Source: Ooceraea biroi (Eukaryota; Arthropoda; Insecta; Hymenoptera; Formicidae). Taken from it: 64,000 nt of DNA. The notes under the pieces are model-generated. The model did not search any database. It was not told the DNA's origin and was given only the letters and a program-made list of their open reading frames with translations. This document shows, one piece after another, positions 44,551-57,379 of the stretch. The stretch spans positions 992,001 through 1,056,000 of the forward strand of contig NC_039515.1 of assembly GCF_003672135.1 (NCBI RefSeq), given 5' to 3'. The translations under genes and the position numbers were made by a program. Within the stretch, counting starts at the first letter, position 1. Each line of letters opens with the position of its first letter.

Positions 44551-44899
44551 TTACTTTCCAATGGTATCATAATCAATTGTTTCTATTCGAACAATGAAGC
44601 ACCCCGCCTGTAATACAAATGTACAAATTTTATGTATGCACGTATGTGAGGAAGAGAGAGAAAAATACCAGCACACTAACTCCGTAGTCTTTTAGGAACT
44701 TCACAGTGTACTCATAGTACAAAACAATCCAAGCAATAGAGCGACTTACAATTAGTGGACGCGGCACCTGAAGAACGGGATAATGAGGAATGAGCCTCTG
44801 TAATAACAGAATCTGTTCTTGCTGGACCACAAGCTGCCTTTGCTGAACGTGCAACAGATCTTCAGCCACACGCAACTGAGCCATCAAAATCGATGACAT
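44551..44899 (-). CDS. Small Gln/Leu-rich two-exon candidate gene
   Basis: Exon 1, 44750-44899, reads MSSILMAQLRVAEDLLHVQQ..., a Gln-rich amphipathic helix, probably coiled coil, ending PRPLI before a perfect GTAAGT donor. A pyrimidine-CAG acceptor gives exon 2, 44551-44607, in phase, ending in TAA. The product would be 68 residues. No family recognised. The case rests on splice-site quality and helix character only. Confidence 0.3.
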
Positions 44900-45079
44900 G
44901 TCGCCATGTCGGTAGGATCACCTTCCTCTTCACGACATCAACAAAATTCCACAAGTCATAAAACGCACTCTGAAGGAATATAACGAACTCAAAAGAAGAA
45001 AGGATGGGAGAGTGAAAACAAATGGCGGGAATTCCCATCGATATAAGAATAGACCGCTGATCGCAGTGGTGGGGAGACT

Positions 45080-45208
45080 ACACACAAAATTCCGTAAGAC
45101 GTAACGTAAGGATTCGACCAATCGCGTTGCTCGATTCGGTTACGGACGGCCGAATCGAGCAACGCGATTGGTCGAATCCTTACGTACGGCTTACGGAATT
45201 TGTGTGTG
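45080..45208. mobile_element. Hairpin MITE H1 (TTAA group)
   Basis: CACACAAAATTCCGTAAGAC and its near-complement ending GGAATTTGTGTGTG enclose a palindromic core containing GATTCGACCAATCGCGTTGC. A TTAA follows at 45213-45216. It is the same family as H3 and H4. Confidence 0.7.
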
Positions 45209-45216
45209 GGCCTTAA

Positions 45217-45352
45217 AGCGGAGTCTACAATAAGAATTTAAGGCGTAAGATTTAAGAAATTGACCAATCAAAGTAGATCATTCTCTTTATATTCGATTGT
45301 GATTGGTCAATTTCTTAAATCTTACGCCTTAAATTCTTATTGTAGACCCCGC
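45217..45352. mobile_element. Hairpin MITE H2 with TTAA TSD
   Basis: TTAA at 45213-45216 and 45353-45356. The ends GTCTACAATAAGAATTTAAG and complement pair over about 50 bp. Different family from H1; the GTCTACAAT end is shared with H5. Confidence 0.75.
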
Positions 45353-45364
45353 TTAAGGCCATCA

Positions 45365-45482
45365 CTCATAAAATTCCATAATACGTAACGTAAGGATTCG
45401 ACCAATCGTGTTGCTCGAATCCTTACGTTACGGTTACGGACGACCGAATCGAGCAACGCGATTGGTCGAATCCTTACGTTAT
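45365..45482. mobile_element. Hairpin MITE H3, truncated copy of H1/H4 family
   Basis: Contains AAAATTCCATAATACG, then the GATTCGACCAATCG core and its inverted copy. The right terminal part is missing where the outer hairpin (45483) begins. Confidence 0.55.
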
Positions 45483-45927
45483 GGCCGGTATTCATAGTCG
45501 AATCTTATATTTAAGGCCCAAACACACAAAATTCCGTAAGACGTAACGTAAGGATTCGACCAATCGCGTTGCTCGATTCGGTTACGGACAGCTGAATCGA
45601 GCAACGCGATTGGTCGAATCCTTACGTTACGTCTTACGGAATTTTGTGTGTTTGGGCCTTTAAGCCTGGTCTACAATCAGTCGGAAGACGTAGTCGTATG
45701 TCATAACGTAAGGATTCGACCAATCGCGTTGCTCGATTCGGCCGTCCGTAACCGAATTACACGTGCGCACGACATACAACTACGTCTTCCGATTGATTGT
45801 AGACCAGGCTTTAAGACCGTCTTAAGTGTATCTTTAGATACTCCATAGCCAATGAAATGATCCATACAGCATCTTCAGATAAACTTAAGACGGTCTTAAA
45901 TATAAGATTCGACTATGAATACCGGCC
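45483..45927. mobile_element. Outer hairpin MITE split by three TTAA-separated MITEs
   Basis: GGCCGGTATTCATAGTCGAA at 45483 and its complement ending 45927 are arms of one element, interrupted at TTAA (45511-45514). Within it lie H4 (45515-45659), H5 (45664-45810) and H6 (45815-45895), each separated by a single TTAA (45660-45663, 45811-45814, 45896-45899). H4 ends GGCCCAAACACACAAAATTC; H5 ends GCCTGGTCTACAATC; H6 ends GACCGTCTTAAG. The core of H5 contains a piece of the H4-family core. TTAA target preference points to piggyBac-type mobilisation. Confidence 0.75.
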
Positions 45928-46882
45928 TATGCTTACGAAATTTTGTCTGTGTGTGGAATGCATATATGTAATACTCATATATGGCCAGTCCCTGTAAGTG
46001 GAAGTGAGAGAAAATGTCTCCGATGAAGTGAGACATAAGAAGGTACTTCAGTCGTTGTGCGCAAGGTGTTCTGCGCAAGCGGTTAAATATGAAACAGAAT
46101 TATACAACCGCTGTAGATAAAAGAGTAGGATACAACATGTAAATAAAATTATAAACTGCACTTATTTACAAATATTTTTGTAGGATGTTCACAAATATAT
46201 TCAATAAGAAAGCAGTCTTAGAGATAATTTGTAATTAATAATAATAATAAAAACAGGTAAATATTCACAGAATATAAAATGAAAATTGAACTGTATAAAA
46301 TTGTATTTCTTTATAAGAATGTGTTATGCAGACATTAACATTAGGGATTAATCAACAATAAGATAATAAAAAATAATGAGAGCATTATATATAAATAATA
46401 TTTTATTATATACATATAACATAATGAAATAAAAAATGTTTGTGAAGTTGTATTTTCAAACAATTATACATATCTATGTATTGTATTTATAATATACTCT
46501 GTATAGTGTTTAATGCAAAGTTAACGCAAAACTGCGAATTTGTGAAGTGTAAGCTCCATTCTTCTTAATTGTCAAATTCTTCATGTTAGCAAAATGTTCT
46601 GGCATTATGCTCTGTATAAAAACATTCATAACATAACCAGCTTATGAAATCTCCTTTGAAGAGGCTTATTAAATATAATTCATGATGTATAAATAGTCTC
46701 CAACAAGTGTTGTAAAAAAACATACGTCATCGATATTGGAATCCCTCGTCCAATACGTATTGTATTCAATTCTAATTATATACATGCAATATAATATTTT
46801 GTTTAAAAAAGAATAATTCATATTTGTGTTTAATTTACCATGAAAGTCTCTTCACTTTCTTGAGAAATCATGTTCTTCTTTT
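45928..46882. other. Intergenic, 3' of THAP gene
   Basis: AT-rich sequence with no recognisable coding exon. It includes the presumed 3' UTR of the minus-strand THAP gene, with several AATAAA-like signals in minus orientation. Confidence 0.4.
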
Positions 46883-47805
46883 TCAAATATATCTTGATAT
46901 TATATCTTGTAAAGAAATAATGCGTTTTTTCAGTTTCCTCGTTTGATCCTGCAGATTCTTAATTTGTTTCGATTTTTGCTGGTCAGTTGTTTTTATTAAT
47001 TGCAGAACTCTACTGGCCCTTCTTGGAGTTGCAACATCTGCTATTGTAATTTCCCCGATATACCGTGGTTCGAAGAATCTCCGTTGTTTTTTGGGAGTAT
47101 CGCAGCTATTATCATTTGGAACTGAATAATAAAAGTAATGGTTAGTTAAAAGTACAGAAACAAAATTATAGTTATTACGCTACTAATTACACTTCTCAAA
47201 TAAATCTAATCGTTCGCTTTGCTACATTAATATTTATGGATTTTACCTGTACTATTCACATCATCACCTTCAAAAGTTAACGATTTACGTTTCAGAACGG
47301 AGTTGCAATTCTCATCAGAATCTGGAATAAAAAACATTTAAATATGAATCAGCAAATTGTTATTTCTAATGGAAACATTCAACACGTTAAATACTTTTAG
47401 ATTTATCTTCAATTTCAGTGTTATATTCATTCATGTTTGCCCATGCTTGTGATGACAAATCTTGTATGATAAGAGGATTTGATATAAAAAGTGAAGGGAC
47501 CGCTCCTGGTTTAATTACAGATTTATGTCTCCCAACAGTGTCATATCTGTTAATGTCCGCTTCAGCAAAGTGGATAGAACATAGATAAGTGTGTGATACA
47601 TCATCATTGTAGTTTAGACCACAAACATCTAACCACTTTTGACACAGAATCAAATCCTTTGGAAACCTGAAATTAATTATACATTACTATCATTTATTAT
47701 AAGAACTTTATTAAATAATATAAATATTTTTTACACTTACCTATGTAAAGAAATATTCTCTGTTTTACAAGCTTTTCTATCACATAGGTAACACAATTTG
47801 CCCAT
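46883..47805 (-). CDS. THAP-domain protein with C-terminal coiled coil
   Basis: Minus-strand exons 47741-47805, 47395-47666, 47247-47321 and 46883-47121 join in phase to a 216-residue protein. The THAP zinc finger (C2CH) is at the N-terminus: MGKLCYLCDRKACK supplies C5 and C8, YLCSIHF supplies C51 and H54, with FPKD, W33 and the AVPSLF box at 77-82 (AVPTIF consensus). The middle is acidic (SDENCNS, FEGDDVN). The C-terminus holds KKQRRFFEPR, ATPRRASRVLQLIK and a Lys/Gln-rich coiled coil to the stop. Such proteins are sequence-specific DNA-binding transcription factors. An AG directly precedes the ATG, so a non-coding 5' exon is likely; its sequence at 47880-48360 is split by a hAT MITE. Confidence 0.8.
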
Positions 47806-47927
47806 CTAGAAAATATTATATTAATAATACAGATAATAAAACTATTAGGGTACTGTATCTTTTAATAATATAAAAATTGTCTTACATTTGCACTTTTTTC
47901 AGCTTCTTCACATTCTTTCCACACAGC

Positions 47928-48279
47928 CAAGGTCGGTAGATGGAGGAACTGGCGAAGTAAGGTCCTCGCATCCACTTCACACGATTTGACCCGAAAATGG
48001 CGGCGAAATGTAGGTTATTCTCGTTTTATGCGGGATACATGAGTAAGAACGGTGAAGTACTTTTGCATAAATGCAGGTTTTGGCAAAACAACCTGGCATT
48101 TTTGTTTCACAACACTCTGTTCACTTTGTTGTCGACTTTGCCTGCTGACTGACATACACATCAATACACATGTATATCATGATACTACGTGCATACATAC
48201 ATACACACATACGCGCTGTCCCGAAAATGGCGGTCATGCGAGGACCTTACTTCGCCAGTTCCTCCATCTACCGACCTTG
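47928..48279. mobile_element. 352-bp hAT-like MITE with 8-bp TSD
   Basis: CACACAGC is duplicated at 47920-47927 and 48280-48287. Terminal inverted repeats of about 45 bp start CAAGGTCGGTAGATGGAGGA; their sub-ends share GAAAATGGCGG. It lies in the presumed 5' leader of the THAP gene. No transposase. Confidence 0.8.
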
Positions 48280-48425
48280 CACACAGCAACACGTGAATTA
48301 GGTTAGAACTTCACTGTCTCTTATAACTTTTCGCGCATGCGCACAAAGTTCTCTGCCAGACAGAGAAAAGGATATCGTCCGCACCGTAATCTTTTCGCCT
48401 CTGTTTCAGCTCGACTGGCCATATA

Positions 48426-49185
48426 CAGGGTGTCCCGGGTTTTAACCGACAAACTGCGGGAGCGTATTCTACTAGTGGAAATAAGAAAAAATTCTTATAT
48501 CGAGTTTGCTTAGAAATGCTTTATTACAAAGTTATAAACCAATATTCAAAAGAAATATGAGATAAGTAACAACGGATTTTTTCACAAAAATAAAAATTAT
48601 CTACGCAATGATTTAGTGACGCATTTCAAAATGTTGTCCTTGCACATCGATACAAGCTAGACATCGACGTAGTACAGAATTTGTTACAGTACGACATTCC
48701 TAAAAATTTTGTGCATCTCAGTAACTGAATTAGTAATTCGTTGCTTTAAATCTATCTGGTACTCTCCTGTTAGGAAATCTACGTTGATACTCTCGTACGG
48801 CAGCTCGTGCATTTCCGTCACAGAATCCGTACACGAAACGAATATCGGTGTATTCCTCATTTGAAAACACTTTTGGCATTCTGATAGTAATTGCTAGTTG
48901 ACACGACGATTGAAATCTAACAGCTACTGTTGTGAAAGTAACAATCATACTGAATCGTTTCAACATAGTGAACATGAATACATGTGAATACACATAACAT
49001 AAACATCTTCGACCTTCCAAATTCTACACTATGTTCCGTTGTTACTTATCTGATATTTCTTTTCAATATTGGTTTATAACTTTGTAATAAAGCATTTCTA
49101 AGCAAACTCGATATAAGAATTTTTTCTTATTTCCACTAGTAGAATATGCTCCCGCAGTTTGTTGGTTAAAACCCGGGACACCCTG
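48426..49185 (-). mobile_element. Mariner-type deletion derivative, copy 2
   Basis: 760 bp, TA on both sides, ends CAGGGTGTCCCGG. It is about 98% identical to 26787-27546, with the same internal deletion and the same residual HTH peptide ([26 protein letters not shown]). Confidence 0.8.
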
Positions 49186-49187
49186 TA

Positions 49188-49543
49188 TTAATATTACATA
49201 TATGATACATATATGCAGCAACATATGGGACATTTTGTGCTTTTTCGTCATCGTCGTCTCCCTCTCATCTTGCCGACATCTTGCCGACATCTTGCACAAT
49301 TCCTTTTCACTGGATTCTTTCTTTATTTTAACCTCCTTTCCTATTTCATGTAAGTTATTTGTACTCTTACGTTTAGATTAATCCTGATTTTACAATTAAT
49401 TTAACTGGTCAAAGTATTTTCTAGAGCATCAGAAAATATCGCCTCGCGATTAGTTCCTGCTCGCTGCTTTGACGCTTGACACGTCCTGTCTGAATCAGGC
49501 TTTATTGTATAATTTACACAGTCTTATTTCTGCTACAACTAAT
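49188..49543. other. Intergenic
   Basis: No gene seen. A short tandem TTGCCGACATC repeat lies near 49269-49290. Confidence 0.4.
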
Positions 49544-50511
49544 GGTAATTGTGAAGGAGAGCTCCTTCCTCTCCGATTTCCTTCAAACTTGGTAGAAATG
49601 TATATTTTGGTCCTAAAACACGATTGCGAGAAGGAAAATCGCCGCTCTCAAGTAGAACCAAAGTTACAGCTTACTCAAATGACAGTTTCGGGGTTAGGAA
49701 ATCTGTTATACCGGCAGTCTACGGGCGTAGCGCACACTGACCAAGCATGCGCGGTGCTTTTTCACACGCTTTTTATGCTTATTTTGTTCATAGTATACTT
49801 TATAGCAGCGAAATGTAAGATTACTTGTGTTAAGGCGATCCTGGAATCGTCTGTATTACCGGCGGAATCGGTGATTTTCCTGCATTAATTTCCAAATTGC
49901 TATTACACTTCGGACACCATATTTCTTTGTTTATTAAATGATGCTCATTGGCAAATAAAAAGATAATTTGGTAATTATAGTTAAATACACGGTATTCTCT
50001 GCTTTAACCAAAATGAAACAGTTAAATAGAAATTATTCTCTACTTTAATCGAAAGTAAAAACTGCGAAAGACCTAACCCAACCCAACCGCGTTTTTTATT
50101 TAAAATCGAGAAGGTCGTCTGTAGTATACTTAATTACCAAATTATCTTTTTATTTGCCAATGAGCATCATTTAATAAACAAAGAAATACAGTGTCCGAAG
50201 TGTAATAGCAATTTGGAAATTAACACAAGTAATTTTACATTTCGCTGCTATAAAGTATACTATGAACAAAATAAGCATAAAAAGCGTGTGAAAAAACACC
50301 GCGCATGCTTGGTCAGTGTGCGCTACGCCCGTAGATTTCCGGTGTGACAGATTTCCTAACCTCGAAACTGTCACTTTTCAGCACGTAATAATTTTTTTTC
50401 TATTTGAGAGCGACGATTTTCCTTCTCGCAATCGTGTTTTAGGACCAAAATATACATTTCTACCAAGTTTGAAGGAAATCGGAGAGGAAGGAGCTCTCCT
50501 TCACAATTACC
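49544..50511. mobile_element. 1-kb foldback element
   Basis: GGTAATTGTGAAGGAGAGCT at 49544 and its complement at 50511 begin arms of about 400 bp that are nearly identical in inverted orientation. The centre contains CCTAACCCAACCC. The left arm has about 55 bp extra (near 49834-49888). TATTGTATAA occurs on both sides (about 49505-49514 and 50515-50524) and may be a TSD. No protein encoded. Confidence 0.65.
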
Positions 50512-50820
50512 GCGTATTGTATAAACGAGCACAGGCTCATTAAGTAGCACCTTGGAAACGCGCCTTAAAATTCCAAACCGCGGCGAGCGCCATCTATCGT
50601 CGCGGCGAGCGAAGGCAGCGCGTATCAGCGGCTGTGGTGTATATATCGTGTTCCAGCAAACTCCTGTAATACATACGTGTCCGTCCCGTGTCGTCTCGTG
50701 TTGTGTCCGGCGTTCCCACTTAGCCGCAAGGCCGCAACCGCGCTTGGCACATTACGAAATCTATGGGGATTGTGCGTCGTCGTCGCGTCACGTTGGTGGG
50801 ATCTCTCGTTCGTGCGTTCG

Positions 50821-50828
50821 TATAAAAG
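50821..50828 (+). promoter_or_regulatory. TATA box candidate of TM9SF3
   Basis: TATAAAAG in a GC-rich context 54 bp upstream of the TM9SF3 start codon. Typical spacing would put the transcription start about 30 bp downstream, giving a very short leader. An alternative start further upstream (TATATA near 50639) cannot be excluded. Confidence 0.35.
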
Positions 50829-50874
50829 GCGCCCCGGCCGGTCGGCGCGCCTTGCCGTTCACGAATAAGTAAAC

Positions 50875-53800
50875 ATGCTCCGGGCACGGCTGTTACTCCA
50901 CTTTCTAGCGCTTAGCCTCCTCCCCGTATTGGCCCCGGCTGACGAGCACACTCACATCGTGAGTATATTCCCCGTGTTTCGCATCGTTCACGTATTTTCC
51001 TGTCGTACCAGGTGCCAGATTGTCACCTTGATTAACACCGTTGACATTTAAAGGCCAAACGTCATGCCCGAGACTTTTCTTCCTACTGCCTTTATCTCCT
51101 TCGCTCCTTTTCTCTTTCTCTTCTTCTGTTCGCGTGTATTACCGCATCGAAGTGAATTTATACGGTGTCGACTTTATCTGAGATAATATTGATAATTTCG
51201 GTATTATCACCTGAGTGTCTGAGGGCAATTAGTACTCCGCTCCTAATCATGCCATTAGTTTGTTCACATTTTGTGTTTTCTACGTCATAAATGTCATGTG
51301 GACATACATGCAATATACTATTTACAGTATTGGTATATTGTTTGTCTTTAGTACGAGGATGGCGACGAGGTTGTACTATGGATGAGCACAGTAGGGCCAT
51401 ATCACAATCGTCAAGAGACATACTCCTACTATTCTTTACCTTTTTGTATGGGCAACAAGAATGTAATCAATCACTATCACGAGACCCTTTCCGAAGCTCT
51501 ACAGGGCATTGAATTGAAGTTTAGTGGCTTAGATATCGAATTCAAAGGTGGATACATCTATATATATCTTCAGCATATTAATATATCATTATATAATACT
51601 CGAGTAGTGTTATTTAATTGATCAGAAATGCATGAAGCATGAAATCATGGAGATTTAATTTCTTTCAGAGGATATCTCAAAGACGGAATACTGCCAGATA
51701 AATTTAAAAGAAGAGAGCCAGAAAGCGTTTGTCTACGCAATAAAGAATCAGTACTGGTATCAAATGTATATCGACGATCTACCGATATGGGGTAATGAAC
51801 GTTTCTCTACATATGGAGGTGATAAGATTGTGACATTAAAGCATTTGTTGTGCTGCAGGTGTTGTAGGAGAGCTCGAAAACAATGACGGGATTGCTGTAT
51901 CGGACTCGTATTACATCTGGACACATAAGAAATTTGATATTGGATACAATGGTATACAGATAGTGGATGTCAACCTGACCAGCGAGAACAAAGTGAAACT
52001 GGTGCAGGGTGCGCATATACCGTTCAGTTATGAAGTCAATTGGAAGAAGAGCAACGTCAAATTTGAGGACAGATTCGACAAGTATCTGGACCCAAACTTC
52101 TTCCAGCACAGAGTAAGTCACTTGACGATGAGCAACATGCTCCTTTTGTCTCGCAGATATAAATTGGGTAGAACGGCGTGCCTTAATTGCACACAAATGA
52201 TGAATTGTTCCTTTAGATACACTGGTTCAGTATCTTCAATAGTTTCATGATGGTGATCTTCCTCGTTGGTCTCGTGTCGATGATATTGATGCGCACTCTG
52301 AGGAAAGATTATGCTCGATACAGCAGAGACGAAGAGATGGATGACATGGAGAGAGATTTGGGCGACGAGTACGGCTGGAAGCAGGTCCACGGAGACGTAT
52401 TCAGGCCTGCGAGTCACGCCATGCTCTTCTCAGCCTTCATAGGTGCCGGTTATCAGGTGGGTATTGCGCGCCTTTGTATTCCAGTTATTTAAAATTGCAA
52501 AAGATAAGATTACGAGTGCAGTCTTTACCATGCAGGTCACGGTGGTGGTGCTGAGCGTTATTATTTTCGCTATCTTGGGCGAGCTCTACACGGAGCGGGG
52601 ATCGATGCTGTCGACAGCGATATTCGTATACGCCGCTACGTCGCCCATCAACGGGTACGCGGGCGGCGGACTGTACGCGCGGATGGGCGGACGCGTGTGG
52701 ATCAAACAGATGATCCTGAGCGCCTTCATGCTGCCGTTGATGGTTTGCGGTACCGCTTTCTTCATCAACTTCATTGCCATGTATTACCATGCCAGTAGGG
52801 CGATACCATTCGGATCCATGGTTCGTAGCTCCTCACCAGTCCGATCGTTCCACTGCACTTTGCGTGCGTCTTGAGCGACACTAACACGCGGCCGATCGTA
52901 TCGTATGCGTGCAGGTTGCAGTAACGTGTATCTGCATATTTGTGATATTACCGCTGACGCTGGTGGGTACTATCCTAGGCCGGAATCTCGCCGGGACGCC
53001 GGACGCTCCTTGCCGCGTGAACGCGGTCCCGCGGCCGATACCCGAGAAGAAGTGGTTCATGGAACCGCTGGTGATAATAATGCTCGGCGGAATCTTGCCG
53101 TTCGGCTCGATCTTCATTGAAATGTGGGTGCCTAAGTTTTATTAGTGTCTGCCATTACCTGGGCCGGGACTCTAACTTGCTTATCGATAATTTTCGGTAT
53201 AGTTAACGACGATCTATGTGACCCATGTTTTCAAGGTCCAAGGTCGTCCTTGCCATTGGCTATCGCTAATTAACGAAAACTATCGATAACGAGTTACAGA
53301 ATCCCGATCCTGTTCAGTGTTTGCACACTTACTTTACTCTGCTTTTAGGTACTTCATCTTTACTTCGTTCTGGGCGTACAAGATCTACTACGTCTATGGC
53401 TTCATGCTGCTAGTATTCGTTATTCTCATGATAGTGACGGTGTGCGTCACTATCGTATGTACATATTTCCTGCTGAACGCTGAGGACTATCGATGGTAAG
53501 TCCACGTCGCGACCGTTGCTTCCTCTCTCACGTGAGTGATGCGACCTGCATGTAAAACAAGTACCTTCTGTGCGCAGGCAGTGGACGAGTTTTCTCGCAG
53601 CGGCTTCGACGGCCGGTTACGTCTACATTTATTCCTTTTACTACTTCTTCTTCAAAACTAAGTAAGTATAAACCAAGTGAGCATATTTCGGTCGACTTAA
53701 CCAGAGGACTCTCGCAAATTAATCGTTTTGTGCTCTCGCAGAATGTATGGTCTCTTTCAAACGGCATTTTACTTCGGCTACATGGCACTGTTCAGCTTGG

Positions 53801-53886
53801 CCCTGGGTATCATGTGCGGAACGGTCGGATACATCGGTACCAACGCGTTTGTACGGAAGATATACTCCACGGTGAAAATAGACTAG
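50875..53886 (+). CDS. TM9SF3: Transmembrane 9 superfamily member 3 (nonaspanin)
   Basis: Ten exons: 50875-50958, 51352-51547, 51669-51791, 51859-52112, 52217-52456, 52536-52820, 52915-53123, 53349-53495, 53578-53661, 53742-53886. All phases agree and give 588 residues, matching the family's usual 589. A signal peptide ([20 protein letters not shown]) is followed by the lumenal domain with [15 protein letters not shown] and [12 protein letters not shown]. Nine membrane spans follow, with the signatures [52 protein letters not shown] and [13 protein letters not shown]. The C-terminus VKID fits the KXD signal that binds COPI and retains TM9 proteins in the Golgi. The role is in membrane-protein sorting in the early secretory pathway. 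Confidence 0.95.
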
Positions 53887-56269
53887 ACGTCATATTGCTG
53901 ATGTGTGTCATTCGTACCGTGGATCATCGCGATGATCAACGCCTGTGCGCGAGGCTGACTGTTTTGTGACGAAATGAAGTAGACACGTACTTCTGCATCT
54001 GTCCATTTGTCTGAAGCGGACTATCATGACGCTCGTGGGCGCAAATCTTGTTTTCCAGCTTTGTCGATCATCGATCATCACCAACTTGATTAACATAATC
54101 GCAGTATAGAAGCGGCGTTATACGACGTACATCCTTCTTCAACGTATTATTATTACTCTTCCAGTGGAACTCGTGCCACACAGCGCACCAGATATTCGAG
54201 CAATGCCTTCATCTCGCATCTCCGCTCGTCAATCTTTTTTTAAATCTCGAGTTGCTATTCGACGCAAGTGAAAACACGCTGTAAACGGATCCTAATTAGT
54301 ACGCGGTAGTACTAATTAAACCTAATTAATTCGTATTATAATATACGCGCGTGCGTATGTTGCAGTCATTTGTCAATAATAAAATAATAATTGTAAGTGT
54401 TAGCCAATTTCCATATAAGTCCACGGAATTATGCAAATGAAAATTTCGCAATCGTGCAGATTTTATGTCATTGTCATATATTTTTTATTGAGCTATATAT
54501 ACATATATATAAAATATATAAAATTGTAACTAATGGTTTATGGATTAATACATATACGAGGATCATTTAAATAAATCCTTAGAAAATATATACGTGTATG
54601 TACATATATACGTCAACTATCATGTCCGTTTGATATTAGTCCCGCCATCTCATATATTTTCTAAGGATTTTCCAAACGACCCTTGTATACATAGATACAT
54701 AAATATATACGATATATGATCTCATGATATATTATATATCATATCATAATATATATAATATATATATATGTCATATATCATGCACGATTGCGTTTGGATA
54801 TACTTTATAATTTTGCTGTGTCGCTTGTGAGCAGCAAAATTGATGCAGAAAATTGATCGGATTGAATTATGGGAAATAACTCGAATAACTTTAATTTACT
54901 TTATAGCTAAAGAAGTTCTTTAGTTCAGGCAATGATAGTAATAGCGTGTGATGTAAAGTAATCGTTTTTCAGCGTTAAGCGAACGCGCGAAGAGTAAAAT
55001 CTTTATAATATTGAAGGTTGAAATAGGTAATTTTTGGGTGAACTGGAGCGACAATGTGTTATAATTTATTAACTTGATAGTTTCATAAGGCTCTTATATC
55101 GATATTTAAACTATTTTTTTTCAGTGAGGATAATGACTAGGTCGTCCAATACAATTTGCAACTGTTAACCGGATTCGTTGATGGTCATCAGCGGAAAGCT
55201 CTTAACTTATCCTTAGGATAGATCGTAGTATAAGATAAGAGACAGAACATTCAGACGCATAATGCCGATCCTCTTAAATATGCGGCATTGTAACTGCATG
55301 TATCCTGTTCTTGTTTTTATTATTTTGTCCCTTCGTTGAGTGTTTACGTTATTACTTTGAATCATGGACAGCTATTATCTCTTGCGATATCAGCTACTAT
55401 GCATGTATCGCTTACTATTGCAAAATTAATCCTGCAAAATAATTAGGAAGTGAATACTTGAACATTTCTATTCATGAATCATAAATGACAGTTTCAATGA
55501 TGATTTTATTCAAGATGGCTGTATCGTCAGTGGAAGTCTTCGAAGATAAATAATTTGTTGTTAGATGTAGCGATTCTAAAAATATAAAATTTCTACGTAC
55601 ATCAACGCAAATATGATTCCTTCTTTACACAAATATGTGTGTGATTACTTCTTTCTTTCTTTAAATTTGTTGATAGAGATTCATCTGTATGTATATTTCC
55701 GAATTTTCAAAAATTTCCTGCATGTCCATCTCTGAAAGTGATCAAAGTAAATAACAAGTTATCATTGATACCCAAATTATGAAAAATTGTAAACAATTCT
55801 TGTTTCTAACTAATCCTTTCAATGATAATGATATTTGAATGAATCAAAATTTTCCCACTTCACCATGGCGCAGATACCTTTCTTATCTACTCATGTAAAC
55901 GCCCAAAATTTCCTCCCTTTTCTATTGCTTTCATTTACGCACTCACAATTGCAATTGGAAATAGATATCAAACTATCGCCGACGAAGATGAACGAGCTAA
56001 TCAGGAGAAGAGGAGAGGCCGAAGAAATTGTTCAATTGACTAGAGCGGTGACAGTGTGGCACGAGGAAGCTGGCTGTCGCGCAATTTCACGTGTCACACG
56101 GCGCACACGTCGCGGCGGTACTCGGAGTCACTGTCCACGTCGTACACGTACGAGGACGCCGGATACGGTTAGACGCATACGGTTAGGTGCGTCGAGCACG
56201 TTCGTCCCATTATTTCGTGAAACGTAAGATCGAGAGGATCCGTCACAGGCAGTCACACCGACGGCGACG
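53887..56269. other. TM9SF3 3' UTR and intergenic up to SERP1
   Basis: Contains AATAAAATAATAATT near 54377, a likely poly(A) signal, TA-rich repeats at 54480-54780, and a small inverted-repeat element at 54555-54687. No other gene is supported. Basic reading frames near 55835-56227 lack family signal and overlap the SERP1 5' leader. Confidence 0.45.
54555..54687. repeat. 133-bp inverted-repeat element
   Basis: TACGAGGATCATTTAAATAA with AATCCTTAGAAAATATA pairs imperfectly with TATATTTTCTAAGGATT and CAAACGACCCTTGTA. MITE-like; TSD not resolved. Confidence 0.45.

Positions 56270-57379
<1,110 letters not shown>

Noticed and set aside
50552..50872. Arg-rich frame in front of TM9SF3
   Set aside because: GC-rich promoter and leader sequence with a TATA box inside; no conserved motif.
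55835..56227. 130-codon frame upstream of SERP1
   Set aside because: The first half is AT-rich non-coding-like sequence and the second is Arg-rich GC-rich leader. No splice or family support; it runs into the SERP1 5' UTR.
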